The notes: generated by a model not told the origin, from the sequence alone. A stretch of 64,000 nucleotides of DNA from Polaromonas sp. (GCF_030680935.1 NZ_JAUXUP010000042.1:62001-126000); one strand, 5' to 3'. Shown: positions 52,144 through 61,267, counted from the first letter of the stretch. A program made the numbers and translations.

Positions 52144-53073
52144 ATGCCGGTCATCGCAGTCGTCAACCGCAAAGGGGGTAGTGGCAAAAGCACGCTGGCC
52201 GCTCATATTGCGGCATGGTGCGCACGCAACGGCAGTTCAGTCATGCTGGGGGACGTGGACCGCCAGCAATCGGCACGCGCCTGGTTGAAGCGGCGTGATG
52301 CCGCGCTGCCTGCCATCGCGCCCTGGGCGGTAGACCAGAAAAACATGCTGCGTGTGCCCACCGGCATAACCCACGTGGTACTTGATACACCGGGCGGCAT
52401 GCACGGCTTTGAACTGGCCCGGGTGGTGATGTTTGCCGACGCCATCGTGATGCCGGTCTGCAACTCGATGTTTGACCGCGAGTCTGCCGAGGCCTGCCAT
52501 GCCGAGCTGATGACCATGCCACGTGTGGCCAGCGGCCGCTGTCGGCTGGCCATTGTGGGCATGCGGATCGATGCACGTACCAATTCAGCGCAAACCCTGG
52601 ACGCCTGGGCCGAAACGCTGCGTGTGCCGTTTCTGGGGCCGTTGCGCGAAACCCAGCTGTATGTGCGCAGCCTGGAGCGCGGCCTGACCATTTTTGATTT
52701 GCAGCCGCACCTGGCCGCAGCCGATCTGGCCCAGTGGGCGCCCATTTTGCAGTGGCTCAAGCCCCAGCTTTACCCACCACAAGCGGCCAATGACGGCACG
52801 TCGGTCATACGCCCGCCAGCGCAAAGCCTGGCACCTAAAAAAGCGGTCTCGCGACCGACCGTGCCCGAAGAAGTGGTGTCCAGGCGTCTGGGCACACTGC
52901 CCGGCAGCCTGATGCCGGCGCAGGAGTCCATGGTGCAAGGTGGCCGGATGTCGACCCTGAGCGCGGGCCGCACACCTGCCGCTCCTTTGCGACCAGCAGC
53001 GGCACCGACGCTGGCGCGCCCCACCCGACTGAGCGATGGGCCGCAGATTCCGCAGTTTTTAAAGCGCAAATAG
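52144..53073 (+). CDS. ParA-family ATPase, orphan, with long C-terminal extension
   Basis: A 309-residue MinD/ParA-type ATPase. The deviant Walker A is VVNRKGGSGKSTLAAHIA, the A' motif is LGDVDRQQSARAWLKRRD and the Walker B-like region is VVLDTPGGMHGFELARVV. The last 100 residues are a Pro/Ala/Arg-rich low-complexity tail ending in IPQFLKRK. No ParB gene or parS-like site is nearby, so it is more likely to position a cellular cargo than to segregate DNA. ATG 52144 has GGAG at short distance upstream (TTCTGGAGCTTTC). Confidence 0.88.
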   Translation: MPVIAVVNRKGGSGKSTLAAHIAAWCARNGSSVMLGDVDRQQSARAWLKRRDAALPAIAPWAVDQKNMLRVPTGITHVVLDTPGGMHGFELARVVMFADAIVMPVCNSMFDRESAEACHAELMTMPRVASGRCRLAIVGMRIDARTNSAQTLDAWAETLRVPFLGPLRETQLYVRSLERGLTIFDLQPHLAAADLAQWAPILQWLKPQLYPPQAANDGTSVIRPPAQSLAPKKAVSRPTVPEEVVSRRLGTLPGSLMPAQESMVQGGRMSTLSAGRTPAAPLRPAAAPTLARPTRLSDGPQIPQFLKRK

Positions 53074-53126
53074 GGCCCCCGCGTTCGTCCTGAACCCGTC
53101 GACGGAGGCCCCTGACCTTTGAGGAC

Positions 53127-53978
53127 TCAGCTTTTCTGGCGCCGCAGCTGATCCAGTCGGTCGGCGATGGCGTCCAGATCCAGCGCCTCTTCGGCGTGGT
53201 CCAGATACAGCTCCAGATCGGGCACAGCGCGGCTGGTCTGGCCGTGCTCAGCCAGGGCCAGGCCGCGGTCACGGTACTCGGTCCAGGCTTCGGGGTGCAG
53301 CACAATCAAGCGGTCCTGCACTGCAATCAGACGCTGCCAATCCTGCTGGGTCTTGTGGATTTCCTTGAGGTTGCGCAGCATGCGGGCAATGATGTCGCGT
53401 GAAGGCACCGACTGCAGATACAGGCCAATCGGCACCTCGAAGTCATCCACCAACCCGCTGCGCTGACGAAACGGCTCCAGCCGCTCGGACAGTTCTTCCC
53501 GGCTCAGCGACTGGCCGGTAAAGGGGTCTATCACCACCTGGCCTTTGGGCAAATTGACCTTGACCATGAAGTGGCCCGGAAACGCCACGCCGCGCGCGTT
53601 CAGGCCCATGCCCGCCGCCAGTTCCAGCCACAACACAGCCAGCGAGATGGGAATACCCCTGCGGGTTTTCAGCACCGCATTCAGGTAGCTGTTGTCGGGG
53701 TCGTAATAGTCATTGATGTTGCCGCCGAAGTTCAGATCGCGAAAAAAGAACTGGTTCAGGGACCGCAGGCGCTGCAGAGGCGACGCATCGGCAGGCAGGC
53801 GGCGTTTCACCCGGGCAAGCAACTGATCCACGTCGCCGAGGACCTGTTGCACATCCAGGTCCGGGTATTCGTCCTGGGCCACACAGACCGCCGCCTCCAG
53901 CAGGGGAAACTGATCGTCGCTCTGCACCAGGCTGGCAAAGTACTGCAGGGGTGAAGGAAGTTCCAGATTCACAAACAT
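53127..53978 (-). CDS. SirB1-family protein (transglutaminase-like domain with TPR)
   Basis: A 283-residue protein matching the SirB1/TPR family: FPLLEAAVCVAQDEYPDLDVQQVLGDVDQL, LRSLNQFFFRDLNFGGNINDYYDPDNSYLNAVLKTRRGIPISLAVLWLELAAGMGL, and VAFPGHFMVKV. The second half has a tetratricopeptide-like stretch (WQRLIAVQDRLIVLHPEAWTEYRDRGLALAEHG). The family is widespread in proteobacteria with no settled function. ATG 53978 is preferred to a TTG-type start six codons upstream. Confidence 0.9.
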   Translation of the reverse strand: MFVNLELPSPLQYFASLVQSDDQFPLLEAAVCVAQDEYPDLDVQQVLGDVDQLLARVKRRLPADASPLQRLRSLNQFFFRDLNFGGNINDYYDPDNSYLNAVLKTRRGIPISLAVLWLELAAGMGLNARGVAFPGHFMVKVNLPKGQVVIDPFTGQSLSREELSERLEPFRQRSGLVDDFEVPIGLYLQSVPSRDIIARMLRNLKEIHKTQQDWQRLIAVQDRLIVLHPEAWTEYRDRGLALAEHGQTSRAVPDLELYLDHAEEALDLDAIADRLDQLRRQKS

Positions 53979-54033
53979 GCCGCTACTTTCGCACAAACCG
54001 CGTTCCGATGCGAGCCAGCACCGCCAAAAACCG

Positions 54034-55599
54034 TCACCCGCGCAGCAACTTTCGCAGCTTCAGCCCGGTGGCCCAGAGCGCTCCGAAATAAATAGCACCT
54101 GAAGCAATCAGCACAAGGGCTAACAGCCCAATCCGCTTGAAATATTCAGCGCGCAGGCCGGTCCAGCTCACGGCTTGGGCGGACCACATCAAAAACACCG
54201 CCAGCAGCGCACTGGCCGCCAGCACCTGCAGTGCAAACCGGCCCCAGCCGGCAGAGGGCCGGTAACTTCCGCGCCGACGCAGCCCGATCAGCAGCCACAG
54301 CGCATTGATCAAGGCGCCAATACCAATGGCCAGCGCCAGCCCGGCATGCTGCAGCAGCGGCACCAGCGCAAGATTGAGCAACTGCGTGATCACCAGCACC
54401 ACCAGGGCAATACGCACCGGCGTCTTGATGTCCTGGCTGGCGTAAAAACCCGGCGCCAGCACCTTGATGGCCACCAGCCCGACCAGCCCGGCGCCGTAAC
54501 CCATCAGGGCGGTGGTGGTCTGCTGAACATCGCGATCGGTGAAGGCGCCATAGTGGTAAAGCGTGGCCACCAGGGGTTGGGCAAAAGTCAGCAGCGCCAC
54601 CGCACTGGGCACAGCCAGCAGGACGACAATTCGCAGCCCCCAGTCCAGCATGGCTGAATAGGCATCGCTATCGTCGGCAGCACGGGCGGCGGCCAGTTGC
54701 GGCATCAGGACCACACCAATCGCCACACCCAGCATGGCGGTGGGGAACTCCATCAGCCGGTCGGCATAGGTCAGCCAGCTGACGCTGCCGGGCGTCAGGT
54801 GCGAGGCAATCTGCGTGTTGATGATGGTCGACACATGCGCCACGCTGACGCCCAGCAAGGCCGGCAACATCAGTTTGCCGATGTTGCGGGTGCCGGGGTC
54901 GGCCCAGGCCGCACGAATCGATTGCCAACCCAGCCCGACGCGCGGCAACATGCCAATTCTCAAGAGGGCTGGCACCTGCACCGCCAGTTGCAACGCGCCG
55001 CCCATCATCACGCCCGCACCCATGGCGTAAATCGGCTCAATCCCCTTCGACTGAAACCATGGCGCCCCCAGCCAGGCCGCCCCAATCATGGACACATTCA
55101 GCAGCACGGGGGTGGCCGCCGGTACCGCAAAACGCTTCCAGGTGTTCAGAATGCCGGCCGACAGCGCCACCAGCGACATGAAGCCGATGTAGGGAAACAT
55201 CCAGCGTGTCATGAAAACCGCCGCCTCAAAACCACGCGGCTCCTGCTTCAGGCCGCTGGCCATCACCCATACCAGCACCGGTGCGGCCGCCACGCCGATC
55301 ACGCAGGTCAAGAGCAAGGCCCAGGTCAGCAAGGTGGCGACCCGGTTGACCAGCACTTGTGTGGCGGCCTCGCCGTGCTGCGCCTTGTTGGCGGCCAGCA
55401 CCGGCACAAAGGCCTGGCTGAAAGCGCCCTCGGCAAACAGGCGCCGGAACAGGTTGGGAATGCGAAATGCCACGTTGAAGGCGTCTGTCAGCGCGCTGGC
55501 GCCAAAGGTGGAAGCCATCAACAGCTCACGCGCCAGACCGGTGATGCGTGAAACCAGCGTGAACAGGGAGACGGTGGACGCGGATTTGAAAAGTGACAC
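54034..55599 (-). CDS. murJ: Lipid II flippase MurJ
   Basis: Essential inner-membrane flippase that moves the peptidoglycan precursor lipid II to the periplasmic face. The 521-residue protein has fourteen hydrophobic segments and begins MSLFKSASTVSLFTLVSRITGLARELLMASTFGASALTDAFNVAFRIPNLFRRLFAEGAFSQAFVPVL, the strongly conserved MurJ start with the catalytic-type Arg (SRITGLARE) and Arg in RIPNLFRR. Later motifs VAIKVLAPGFYASQDIKTPVRIA and LMEFPTAMLGVAIGVVLMPQLA also fit. Confidence 0.95.
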   Translation of the reverse strand: MSLFKSASTVSLFTLVSRITGLARELLMASTFGASALTDAFNVAFRIPNLFRRLFAEGAFSQAFVPVLAANKAQHGEAATQVLVNRVATLLTWALLLTCVIGVAAAPVLVWVMASGLKQEPRGFEAAVFMTRWMFPYIGFMSLVALSAGILNTWKRFAVPAATPVLLNVSMIGAAWLGAPWFQSKGIEPIYAMGAGVMMGGALQLAVQVPALLRIGMLPRVGLGWQSIRAAWADPGTRNIGKLMLPALLGVSVAHVSTIINTQIASHLTPGSVSWLTYADRLMEFPTAMLGVAIGVVLMPQLAAARAADDSDAYSAMLDWGLRIVVLLAVPSAVALLTFAQPLVATLYHYGAFTDRDVQQTTTALMGYGAGLVGLVAIKVLAPGFYASQDIKTPVRIALVVLVITQLLNLALVPLLQHAGLALAIGIGALINALWLLIGLRRRGSYRPSAGWGRFALQVLAASALLAVFLMWSAQAVSWTGLRAEYFKRIGLLALVLIASGAIYFGALWATGLKLRKLLRG

Positions 55600-55636
55600 A
55601 GCAGGAGTTTAATGGCCCTCGCTCCGGGTTCCAGGC

Positions 55637-56581
55637 CTAACGTTGCCCGGAAAGGTCGGCCAGAAAATTGGCGTACAGCTGTGCCGTTCGCTTCGGCGCC
55701 TCCATCATCGGCAAGTGTCCTACCCCTTGCACCACCTCGATGCGGGGGTTTTTCAGGCGCGTGCGCAACACCTCCGCGCCTGAAACATCAAACACACGCT
55801 CGTCGCCACCCCATAAGGTGAGGCTGGGCTGTTGCAATGCGCCAATTGGCGCATCCAGAAGGTAGCGGTCTTTCAATTGCGCATTCCATAGGCGAACATT
55901 CGACGGTGCATTGCGCAGTGCATCGGCCTGCGTCGCCTGAAGGATGGGATACGGCAGGAAAGGACGTTGGGTGAACAGCAAGGACATCATCTGGTCAAAC
56001 TCAGCCGCGGTGTGTGCAATCAGTGGCGTCTTGCCGGTATCGATCAGTCCGTCCATCGCACTGGGCCTGGGCGTCTTGATGCCGTGCGGGGCACCGATAA
56101 AGGCAATACTTGCCGCGCGCTCTGGATACCGGATGGCAAACAGCGCCGCAATGGTGCCACCCATCGAATTGCCCGCCAGATGCGCCCGCTGGATACCCAG
56201 CGCATCAAGCAGGGCCTTCAGGCGCTCTGTTTGCGAGGCGTAGTCATAGCTCTGATCACGCAGCCTGCCGCTTTCCCCGAAGCCAGGCAGGTCGGGGGCA
56301 ATCACCTGATAGCGACGGGTCAGGCCCCGTGCAAAGTCCACCCAATGGTCTTTCTCGGCAAAAATACCATGCAGCAAAACCACCGGCTCACCGGTTCCGC
56401 CCACCAGATAATGGACTTCATGCGCGCCCGCTGAGACCGTTTTCTCCGACAGGCCGGACAATGCGCGGTTAAGACTCAGCAGCGGTTGCACAAACAAGCC
56501 CGGCAAGCTGTAGTACATCAACACCGTAGCGGTCAGCAACAAAAGCAGAAATACACACAATGCAAGGGCTATACGTTTCAA
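55637..56581 (-). CDS. Alpha/beta hydrolase with N-terminal membrane anchor
   Basis: A 314-residue hydrolase with an N-terminal hydrophobic anchor (RIALALCVFLLLLLTATVLMYY). The fold is clear: oxyanion HG in VVLLHGIFAEKDHW, GFGESG, nucleophile Ser in HLAGNSMGGTIAALFA, acid Asp in LWGGDERVFD and His in VQGVGHLPMMEAPKRTA. It resembles lipases and aromatic-ring-fission hydrolases. The start is TTG 56581 with GGAG seven bases upstream. Substrate unknown. Confidence 0.9.
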   Translation of the reverse strand: MKRIALALCVFLLLLLTATVLMYYSLPGLFVQPLLSLNRALSGLSEKTVSAGAHEVHYLVGGTGEPVVLLHGIFAEKDHWVDFARGLTRRYQVIAPDLPGFGESGRLRDQSYDYASQTERLKALLDALGIQRAHLAGNSMGGTIAALFAIRYPERAASIAFIGAPHGIKTPRPSAMDGLIDTGKTPLIAHTAAEFDQMMSLLFTQRPFLPYPILQATQADALRNAPSNVRLWNAQLKDRYLLDAPIGALQQPSLTLWGGDERVFDVSGAEVLRTRLKNPRIEVVQGVGHLPMMEAPKRTAQLYANFLADLSGQR

Positions 56582-56688
56582 GAAAGTCTCCGTGTAAATG
56601 GGATGTGAGTCGACGCCGCTGGCCGGGGGAACGAGCCGCGTTCGGGAGAATACAAAAAAGCATGACGAAAAACTTGTACGTTTAGGCT

Positions 56689-57423
56689 ATGCGCGCAGCC
56701 AATACCCTCACGCTAGGCACCAACCGGGCGCTGTATGTAGGCGACTTGCCGGCCACGGGCTGGCACCGCCACGCGTCCCCGGTGCTGCTGATGGGGCTAT
56801 CGGGCCGCTTCTCGGTGCAGTTGCCCAGCGAGCGCCCCCAGACATGTAGCAGCGCCCTGATAGACACCGGTGTGGAGCATGTATTCGACCCCTGCGGCGA
56901 ACATGTTGCACTGATGTACCTTGAGCCGGACTCTCTGGAGGCACGGGGTTTACGCACCCACTTTCAGTCGCAAGGCGGGGTGATTTTCGAGCCCGCTGTG
57001 CGGGTAGCCTCGCGCAGCCGCATGGATGCGCATTTGCGCACCTTCGATATGCATTCGCTGCTGCAATTGACCTGTTCGCAGGTTGCGCCCATCGATGAGC
57101 GGGTCGCCCGCAGCCTGCTGGCCTTGCGCACGCAGCGCGAGGGACCACTCGGCCGTGACTGCGCAGGGGCAACCGCACACTTGTCTGCCTCGCGCTTTAA
57201 CCACTTGTTCCGCGCTGAAATGGGCGTGAGTTTTCGCAGCTACCGCGTGTGGTCCCAGGTGCGCTCCGCCATGGTCGGGTTAACCACCAACGTCAACCTG
57301 ACCCATGCCGCATTGCATGGCGGCTTTGTGGATTCGTCGCACTTCAGCCGTATGTTCCGCCAAACCTTCGGCATGACACCGTCCAGCGTGCTCAAGCCGT
57401 TGAAGGATGTCACCCTGATTTAG
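56689..57423 (+). CDS. AraC-family transcriptional regulator
   Basis: A 244-residue regulator with an N-terminal cupin-like sensor (GWHRHASPVLLMGLSGRFSVQL) and a C-terminal AraC/XylS DNA-binding domain: LSASRFNHLFRAEMGVSFRSYRVWSQVRSAMV and NLTHAALHGGFVDSSHFSRMFRQTFGMTPSSVLK. It is divergent from the alpha/beta hydrolase gene and may control it. ATG 56689 has no strong Shine-Dalgarno. Confidence 0.9.
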   Translation: MRAANTLTLGTNRALYVGDLPATGWHRHASPVLLMGLSGRFSVQLPSERPQTCSSALIDTGVEHVFDPCGEHVALMYLEPDSLEARGLRTHFQSQGGVIFEPAVRVASRSRMDAHLRTFDMHSLLQLTCSQVAPIDERVARSLLALRTQREGPLGRDCAGATAHLSASRFNHLFRAEMGVSFRSYRVWSQVRSAMVGLTTNVNLTHAALHGGFVDSSHFSRMFRQTFGMTPSSVLKPLKDVTLI

Positions 57424-57500
57424 ACTGGTTGCGGGCGCACCCGTGCCCCCAGGAATTGCAGGCCCAGACGGGCGTTGGCGCGGCACATATCGGGAAGTTA

Positions 57501-57506
57501 TATAAT
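57501..57506 (+). promoter_or_regulatory. -10 box of the rpsT promoter
   Basis: A perfect TATAAT, 50 bases before the rpsT ATG. The nearest -35-like box, TTGGCG at 57475-57480, is at a long 20-bp spacing, so the -35 assignment is open. Confidence 0.6.
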
Positions 57507-57561
57507 GGTGGGCTTTGCTAGCATCATCCGCAGACCCTTCCTCTTTTAAAGGAACCCTTAT

Positions 57562-57870
57562 ATGGCTACCGCCAAACCCAAGAAAAAGAACCCGCGCCTG
57601 GCATCAGGCCGCAAACGCGTCCGCCAGGACACCAAACTCAATGCCGCCAACACCTCGCTGCGCTCCAAGTACCGCACCGCTGTGAAAAACGTCGAAAAAG
57701 CGGTCGCCGCCGGCGACAAGACCAAAGCCACCGAGCTCTTCGCCAAGGCGCAGAGCATTGTGGACACGATTGCCGACAAGGGCATCTTCCACAAAAACAA
57801 GGCAGCTCGCGACAAGAGCCGCCTGTCCACCAAGGTCAAGGCACTCGCCCTGGCCACTCCCGCCGCGTAA
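57562..57870 (+). CDS. rpsT: 30S ribosomal protein S20
   Basis: Primary-binding small-subunit protein. The 102-residue, Lys-rich helical protein begins [20 protein letters not shown] and continues with [22 protein letters not shown] and [22 protein letters not shown], diagnostic for S20. It is somewhat longer than E. coli S20 through its C-terminal ATPAA end and N-terminal basic stretch. AAAGGAA lies upstream of the ATG. Confidence 0.97.
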   Translation: MATAKPKKKNPRLASGRKRVRQDTKLNAANTSLRSKYRTAVKNVEKAVAAGDKTKATELFAKAQSIVDTIADKGIFHKNKAARDKSRLSTKVKALALATPAA

Positions 57871-57949
57871 AACCCACCGCCTGAGCAATCAGGCAACCGC
57901 CCGGACTGGCGACAGTCCGCCGTTCTGCAGGGTGCGCTGCCAGCAAAGC

Positions 57950-57977
57950 AAAAAAGCCGTCTTTCGACGGCTTTTTT
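57950..57977 (+). terminator. Intrinsic terminator of rpsT
   Basis: A perfect 12-bp stem, AAAAAAGCCGTC pairing with GACGGCTTTTTT, with a TTTC loop. Its A-run and T-run also allow it to work in the reverse direction, for the convergent DUF3579 gene. Confidence 0.9.
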
Positions 57978-58160
57978 GTTTTCCGATTACTGCCGCCTCC
58001 CCCGGATAAGTCGGAAAGCGTGGCGAGCGGGTGCGAGGCAAGGCGCACGGAGCGCAGCAACCGGAATGTACTTCAGGTATTCGAGGATTGCGACTAAAAA
58101 GGAGATGGGGCCCTTTCGTTCCCATCCGGCGCAACGCCGAATCGAGCCCGCGCAGTAGCT
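57978..58160. other. Non-coding stretch between the rpsT terminator and the DUF3579 gene
   Basis: 183 bases without a credible protein. The part 58010-58100 is purine-rich and has an ordered look (repeated GCGAG, GCGCACGGAGCGCAG, GAGGATTGCGAC), which resembles neither neighbouring gene nor the window's dispersed repeat. It could be the remnant of a gene or a second repeat family; only one copy is in the window. Confidence 0.35.
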
Positions 58161-58472
58161 TTATGGCTTGTCCGGCAGCAGGCAGGCTTCGGCAATTTGT
58201 AGATCGTTGTCTTTGGCGAAATTGATCGCAAAGTCCCAGGCCATGGGTTCGGCATCGCGCAACTCGCTGTTGACCACCACACATTTGACGCCATTGATCA
58301 CTGTGGGAACACACCAGGGCGAATAGGTCAGATGGCTGCCAGGTTGCGGTCCGCCGGGCCGGAACTGGCTCATCACGCCACACAAACGGTCGGCCCAATC
58401 GCTGGGGCGAAAGGTTTTGCCGTCGCGGGTGAGGCCTTGAATGAAGACTTCTTTGGCGGAGTTGGAGACCAT
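58161..58472 (-). CDS. DUF3579 domain protein
   Basis: A 103-residue protein of the DUF3579 family: VFIQGLTRDGKTFRPSDWADRLCGVMSQF, then YSPWCVPTVINGVKCVVVNSEL and AWDFAINFAKDNDLQIAEAC. The family is small, cytoplasmic, largely betaproteobacterial, and without known function. ATG 58472 gives the usual family length; in-frame upstream starts at 58517 and 58529 would add up to 19 atypical residues. Confidence 0.88.
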   Translation of the reverse strand: MVSNSAKEVFIQGLTRDGKTFRPSDWADRLCGVMSQFRPGGPQPGSHLTYSPWCVPTVINGVKCVVVNSELRDAEPMAWDFAINFAKDNDLQIAEACLLPDKP

Positions 58473-58698
58473 CGGGTGGAAGGTTTTTGCGTGCCCGGGA
58501 CCCGGATTGAGGCCCATGCTGCACCGCACAATGATTCTATCTTATATAAGACTCAGGCCTGACCTGAAGGCCGCGGTCTCCACGCATGGCTGTGATGAGA
58601 GATCGTCACCAAATCACCAAACCTCTGCGCCTAAAATCAACTCAAGCCCGTGAAGTTGATCGCGGGCTACTTTTTTTGCCAAGTACCCGGAGCTTCCC

Positions 58699-59922
58699 AT
58701 GACCGCAGCCCTGCCCCAGCACATAGACGCCGCCTCTCCCCATGTGATGAACACCTATGGTCGCCTCCCCATAGCCTTGTCGCACGGACAGGGTTGCAGG
58801 GTCTGGGATGTCAATGGCAAGCAATACCTGGACGCCCTGGGCGGCATTGCCGTCAATACGCTGGGCCACAACCACCCGCGCCTGGTGCCTGCCCTGCAAG
58901 ACCAGATTGCAAAAATCATCCACAGCTCCAACTATTACCATGTGCCAGGCCAGGAAACACTGGCGGCCAAACTGGTGGAGCTGTCGGGCCTGGAGAACGT
59001 GTTTTTCTGCTCCACCGGACTGGAAGCCAACGAGGCTGCCCTGAAACTGGCGCGCAAGTTCGGCCATGACAAAGGCATCAACCGCCCGGAAATCGTGGTT
59101 TATGAAAAAGCCTTTCACGGCCGCAGCATTGCCACCCTGAGCGCCACCGGCAACCCCAAGGTGCAAGCCGGGTTTGGGCCCTTGGTCGAGGGATTTATCC
59201 GCGTCCCCATGAACGACATGGCGGCGCTGGAAGCCGCCACCGCCGGCAACCCGAATGTGGTCGCGGTGTTTTTTGAAGCGATCCAGGGCGAAGGCGGTGT
59301 CAACCCGATGGATGCGGGTTACATGCAGCAGATACGCAAGTTGTGCGACCAGCGCGACTGGCTGTTGATGATTGACGAAGTGCAATGCGGCATGGGCCGC
59401 ACCGGCAAATGGTTTGCGCACCAGTGGGCCGGTATCAAGCCGGACGTGATGCCACTGGCCAAGGGCCTGGGCTCGGGCGTGCCGATTGGCGCAGTGGTGG
59501 CCGGACCAAAAGCCGCGCATATCTTTGCCCCCGGCAACCACGGCACCACCTTTGGCGGCAACCCGCTGGCCATGCGCGCCGGGGTGGAGACCCTGCGCAT
59601 CATGGAAGAAGACGGCCTGCTGGCCAACGCAGCCAAGGTCGGCGCGCATTTGAAGTCGGCCCTCAGCCGCGAACTCGCTGGCGAGCTGAAGTCTGGCGCC
59701 GTCAAGGAAATTCGCGGCCTGGGACTGATGCTGGGCATAGACCTGGCCCAAGCTTGCGGGGAATTGCTCACGCGCGCTGCTGACAAAGGGCTGCTGATCA
59801 GCGTGACCGCCGACTCGGTGATACGCCTGGTGCCGCCGCTGATACTGAGCGAGGCCGAGGCCGACGAGATCGTGGCCATCCTGTGCCCGCTGATCAAACA
59901 GTTGATCGGGGAAAAGCCATGA
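58699..59922 (+). CDS. argD: Acetylornithine aminotransferase
   Basis: PLP enzyme of arginine synthesis, converting N-acetylglutamate semialdehyde to N-acetylornithine. The 407-residue class III aminotransferase has GCRVWDVNGKQYLDALGGIAVNTLGHNHP, SSNYYHVPGQ, FHGRSIATLSATG, the cofactor Asp in LLMIDEVQCGMGRTGKWFA and the PLP Lys in PLAKGLGSGVPIGA. The stop overlaps argF by four bases. Could also act on succinyldiaminopimelate, as in E. coli. Confidence 0.95.
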   Translation: MTAALPQHIDAASPHVMNTYGRLPIALSHGQGCRVWDVNGKQYLDALGGIAVNTLGHNHPRLVPALQDQIAKIIHSSNYYHVPGQETLAAKLVELSGLENVFFCSTGLEANEAALKLARKFGHDKGINRPEIVVYEKAFHGRSIATLSATGNPKVQAGFGPLVEGFIRVPMNDMAALEAATAGNPNVVAVFFEAIQGEGGVNPMDAGYMQQIRKLCDQRDWLLMIDEVQCGMGRTGKWFAHQWAGIKPDVMPLAKGLGSGVPIGAVVAGPKAAHIFAPGNHGTTFGGNPLAMRAGVETLRIMEEDGLLANAAKVGAHLKSALSRELAGELKSGAVKEIRGLGLMLGIDLAQACGELLTRAADKGLLISVTADSVIRLVPPLILSEAEADEIVAILCPLIKQLIGEKP

Positions 59923-60851
59923 GCGCCGCAACCGCGGCTATCCGCCACTACCTGCAGTTCAGCGACTTCAACGCCGCCGAATATGCCTATATTTTCGGGC
60001 GCGCCGCCCTGATCAAGAAAAAATTCAAGGCCTACGAAAAACACCAGCCGCTGGTGGACCGCACACTGGCCATGATCTTCGAGAAAGCCTCCACCCGCAC
60101 CCGCGTGAGTTTTGAGGCCGGGATGTACCAGATGGGTGGCAGTGTGGTGCACCTGACCACCGGGGACAGCCAGCTTGGCCGGTCTGAACCGGTGGCGGAC
60201 AGCGCCAAAGTCATCAGCCGCATGGTCGATCTGGTGATGATCCGCACTTACGAGCAAACCAAGATCGACGAGTTTGCAGCACATTCCCGCGTGCCGGTGA
60301 TCAACGGCCTGACCAACGAGTTTCACCCCTGCCAGATCATGGCCGACCTCTTCACCTACATCGAGCACCGCGGCAGCATCAAGGGCAAGACGGTGGCCTG
60401 GGTAGGCGACGGCAACAACATGGCCAACACCTGGCTGCAGGCCAGCGAGATCCTGGGCTTCAAGGTGCACCTGAGCACCCCCAGCGGTTACGAGGTGGAC
60501 CAGTCGGTGGCAGGCATTCGTTCTGCCGACAGCTACAAGGTCTTCAAGGACCCGATGCAGGCCTGTGCCGGTGCCGACCTGGTGACGACCGACGTCTGGA
60601 CCAGCATGGGCTACGAAGCCGAAAACGAGGCACGCAAAAAGGCATTTGCCGACTGGTGTGTGGACAGCGACATGATGAAGGCCGCCAGCCCCGACGCGCT
60701 GTTCATGCATTGCCTGCCGGCGCATCGCGGTGAAGAAGTGGAAGCCGACGTCATCGACGGGCCACAGTCCGTTGTCTGGGACGAGGCCGAGAACCGGCTG
60801 CATGTGCAGAAGGCGCTGATGGAGTTTCTGCTTCTGGGACAGATCGGATGA
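59919..60851 (+). CDS. argF: Ornithine carbamoyltransferase
   Basis: Makes citrulline from ornithine and carbamoyl phosphate. The 310-residue protein has the carbamoyl-phosphate loop FEKASTRTRVSFEAG, HPCQIMADLFT, the SMG loop in VWTSMGYEAE and FMHCLPAHRGEEV with the catalytic Cys. ATG 59919 overlaps the argD stop (ATGA). argG is not in the window. Confidence 0.96.
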   Translation: MSAATAAIRHYLQFSDFNAAEYAYIFGRAALIKKKFKAYEKHQPLVDRTLAMIFEKASTRTRVSFEAGMYQMGGSVVHLTTGDSQLGRSEPVADSAKVISRMVDLVMIRTYEQTKIDEFAAHSRVPVINGLTNEFHPCQIMADLFTYIEHRGSIKGKTVAWVGDGNNMANTWLQASEILGFKVHLSTPSGYEVDQSVAGIRSADSYKVFKDPMQACAGADLVTTDVWTSMGYEAENEARKKAFADWCVDSDMMKAASPDALFMHCLPAHRGEEVEADVIDGPQSVVWDEAENRLHVQKALMEFLLLGQIG

Positions 60852-61267
60852 CCGTGCGCGAACGGCGTGTGCTGGCGTCGTTGGTGGCTTGACCGGCTGT
60901 TGCCACCGCTTCGGGCGTCCCGACGCGGGGCTGAACGTCGGCACACCAGCTACCGGGCCCACAAAACGCTACGAAATCAGGAGCTGCTTGCGCCCATCCA
61001 GAAAGGGCTACAGGCCGAAACGACACTTGAAACTGCGTCGAAACCGGCCACCAGCAACACGCAGCGCCAACAGGCCCCGCCCTGGGCCGCGCCCGACGCG
61101 CAAAAATCAGCGGCATCGATGTATCGATGTTTGGTGGGCATGAGCGGGTGGCGCCAAGGTGTATAAACAAGGCCCCCGTCTGGCGACGCGTCATGTGCAA
61201 TGCGCCGGTCCGGCCTCACCAACCAGCCAGGCGCCTATGAGCGCCGCAACACGAAAGAAGATCAAGC
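60852..61267. other. 416-base gap between argF and the YebC-family gene
   Basis: It holds one dispersed repeat copy (60966-61016) and otherwise no convincing gene. Readable details are a small ORF overlapping the argF stop (MTVRERRVLASLVA), a direct repeat ATCGATGTATCGATG near 61116-61131, and TATAAA at 61162-61167 that may be a -10 box for the downstream gene. Reading frames covering up to about 100 codons here are repeat-derived and unlike known proteins. Confidence 0.5.
60966..61016 (+). repeat. Dispersed repeat copy 9
   Basis: CGCTACGAAATCAGGAGCT, GCTTGCGCCC and AAAGGGCTACAGGCC, well preserved on the right half. It stands in the argF-YebC gap. Confidence 0.82.

Noticed and set aside
52144-53073. 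ParA as a sign of a plasmid or integrated element
   Set aside because: No ParB, replication or transfer genes; neighbours are housekeeping genes.
60867-61166. 99-codon frame between argF and the YebC-family gene
   Set aside because: It runs through a dispersed repeat and low-information DNA; no domain and no ribosome-binding site.
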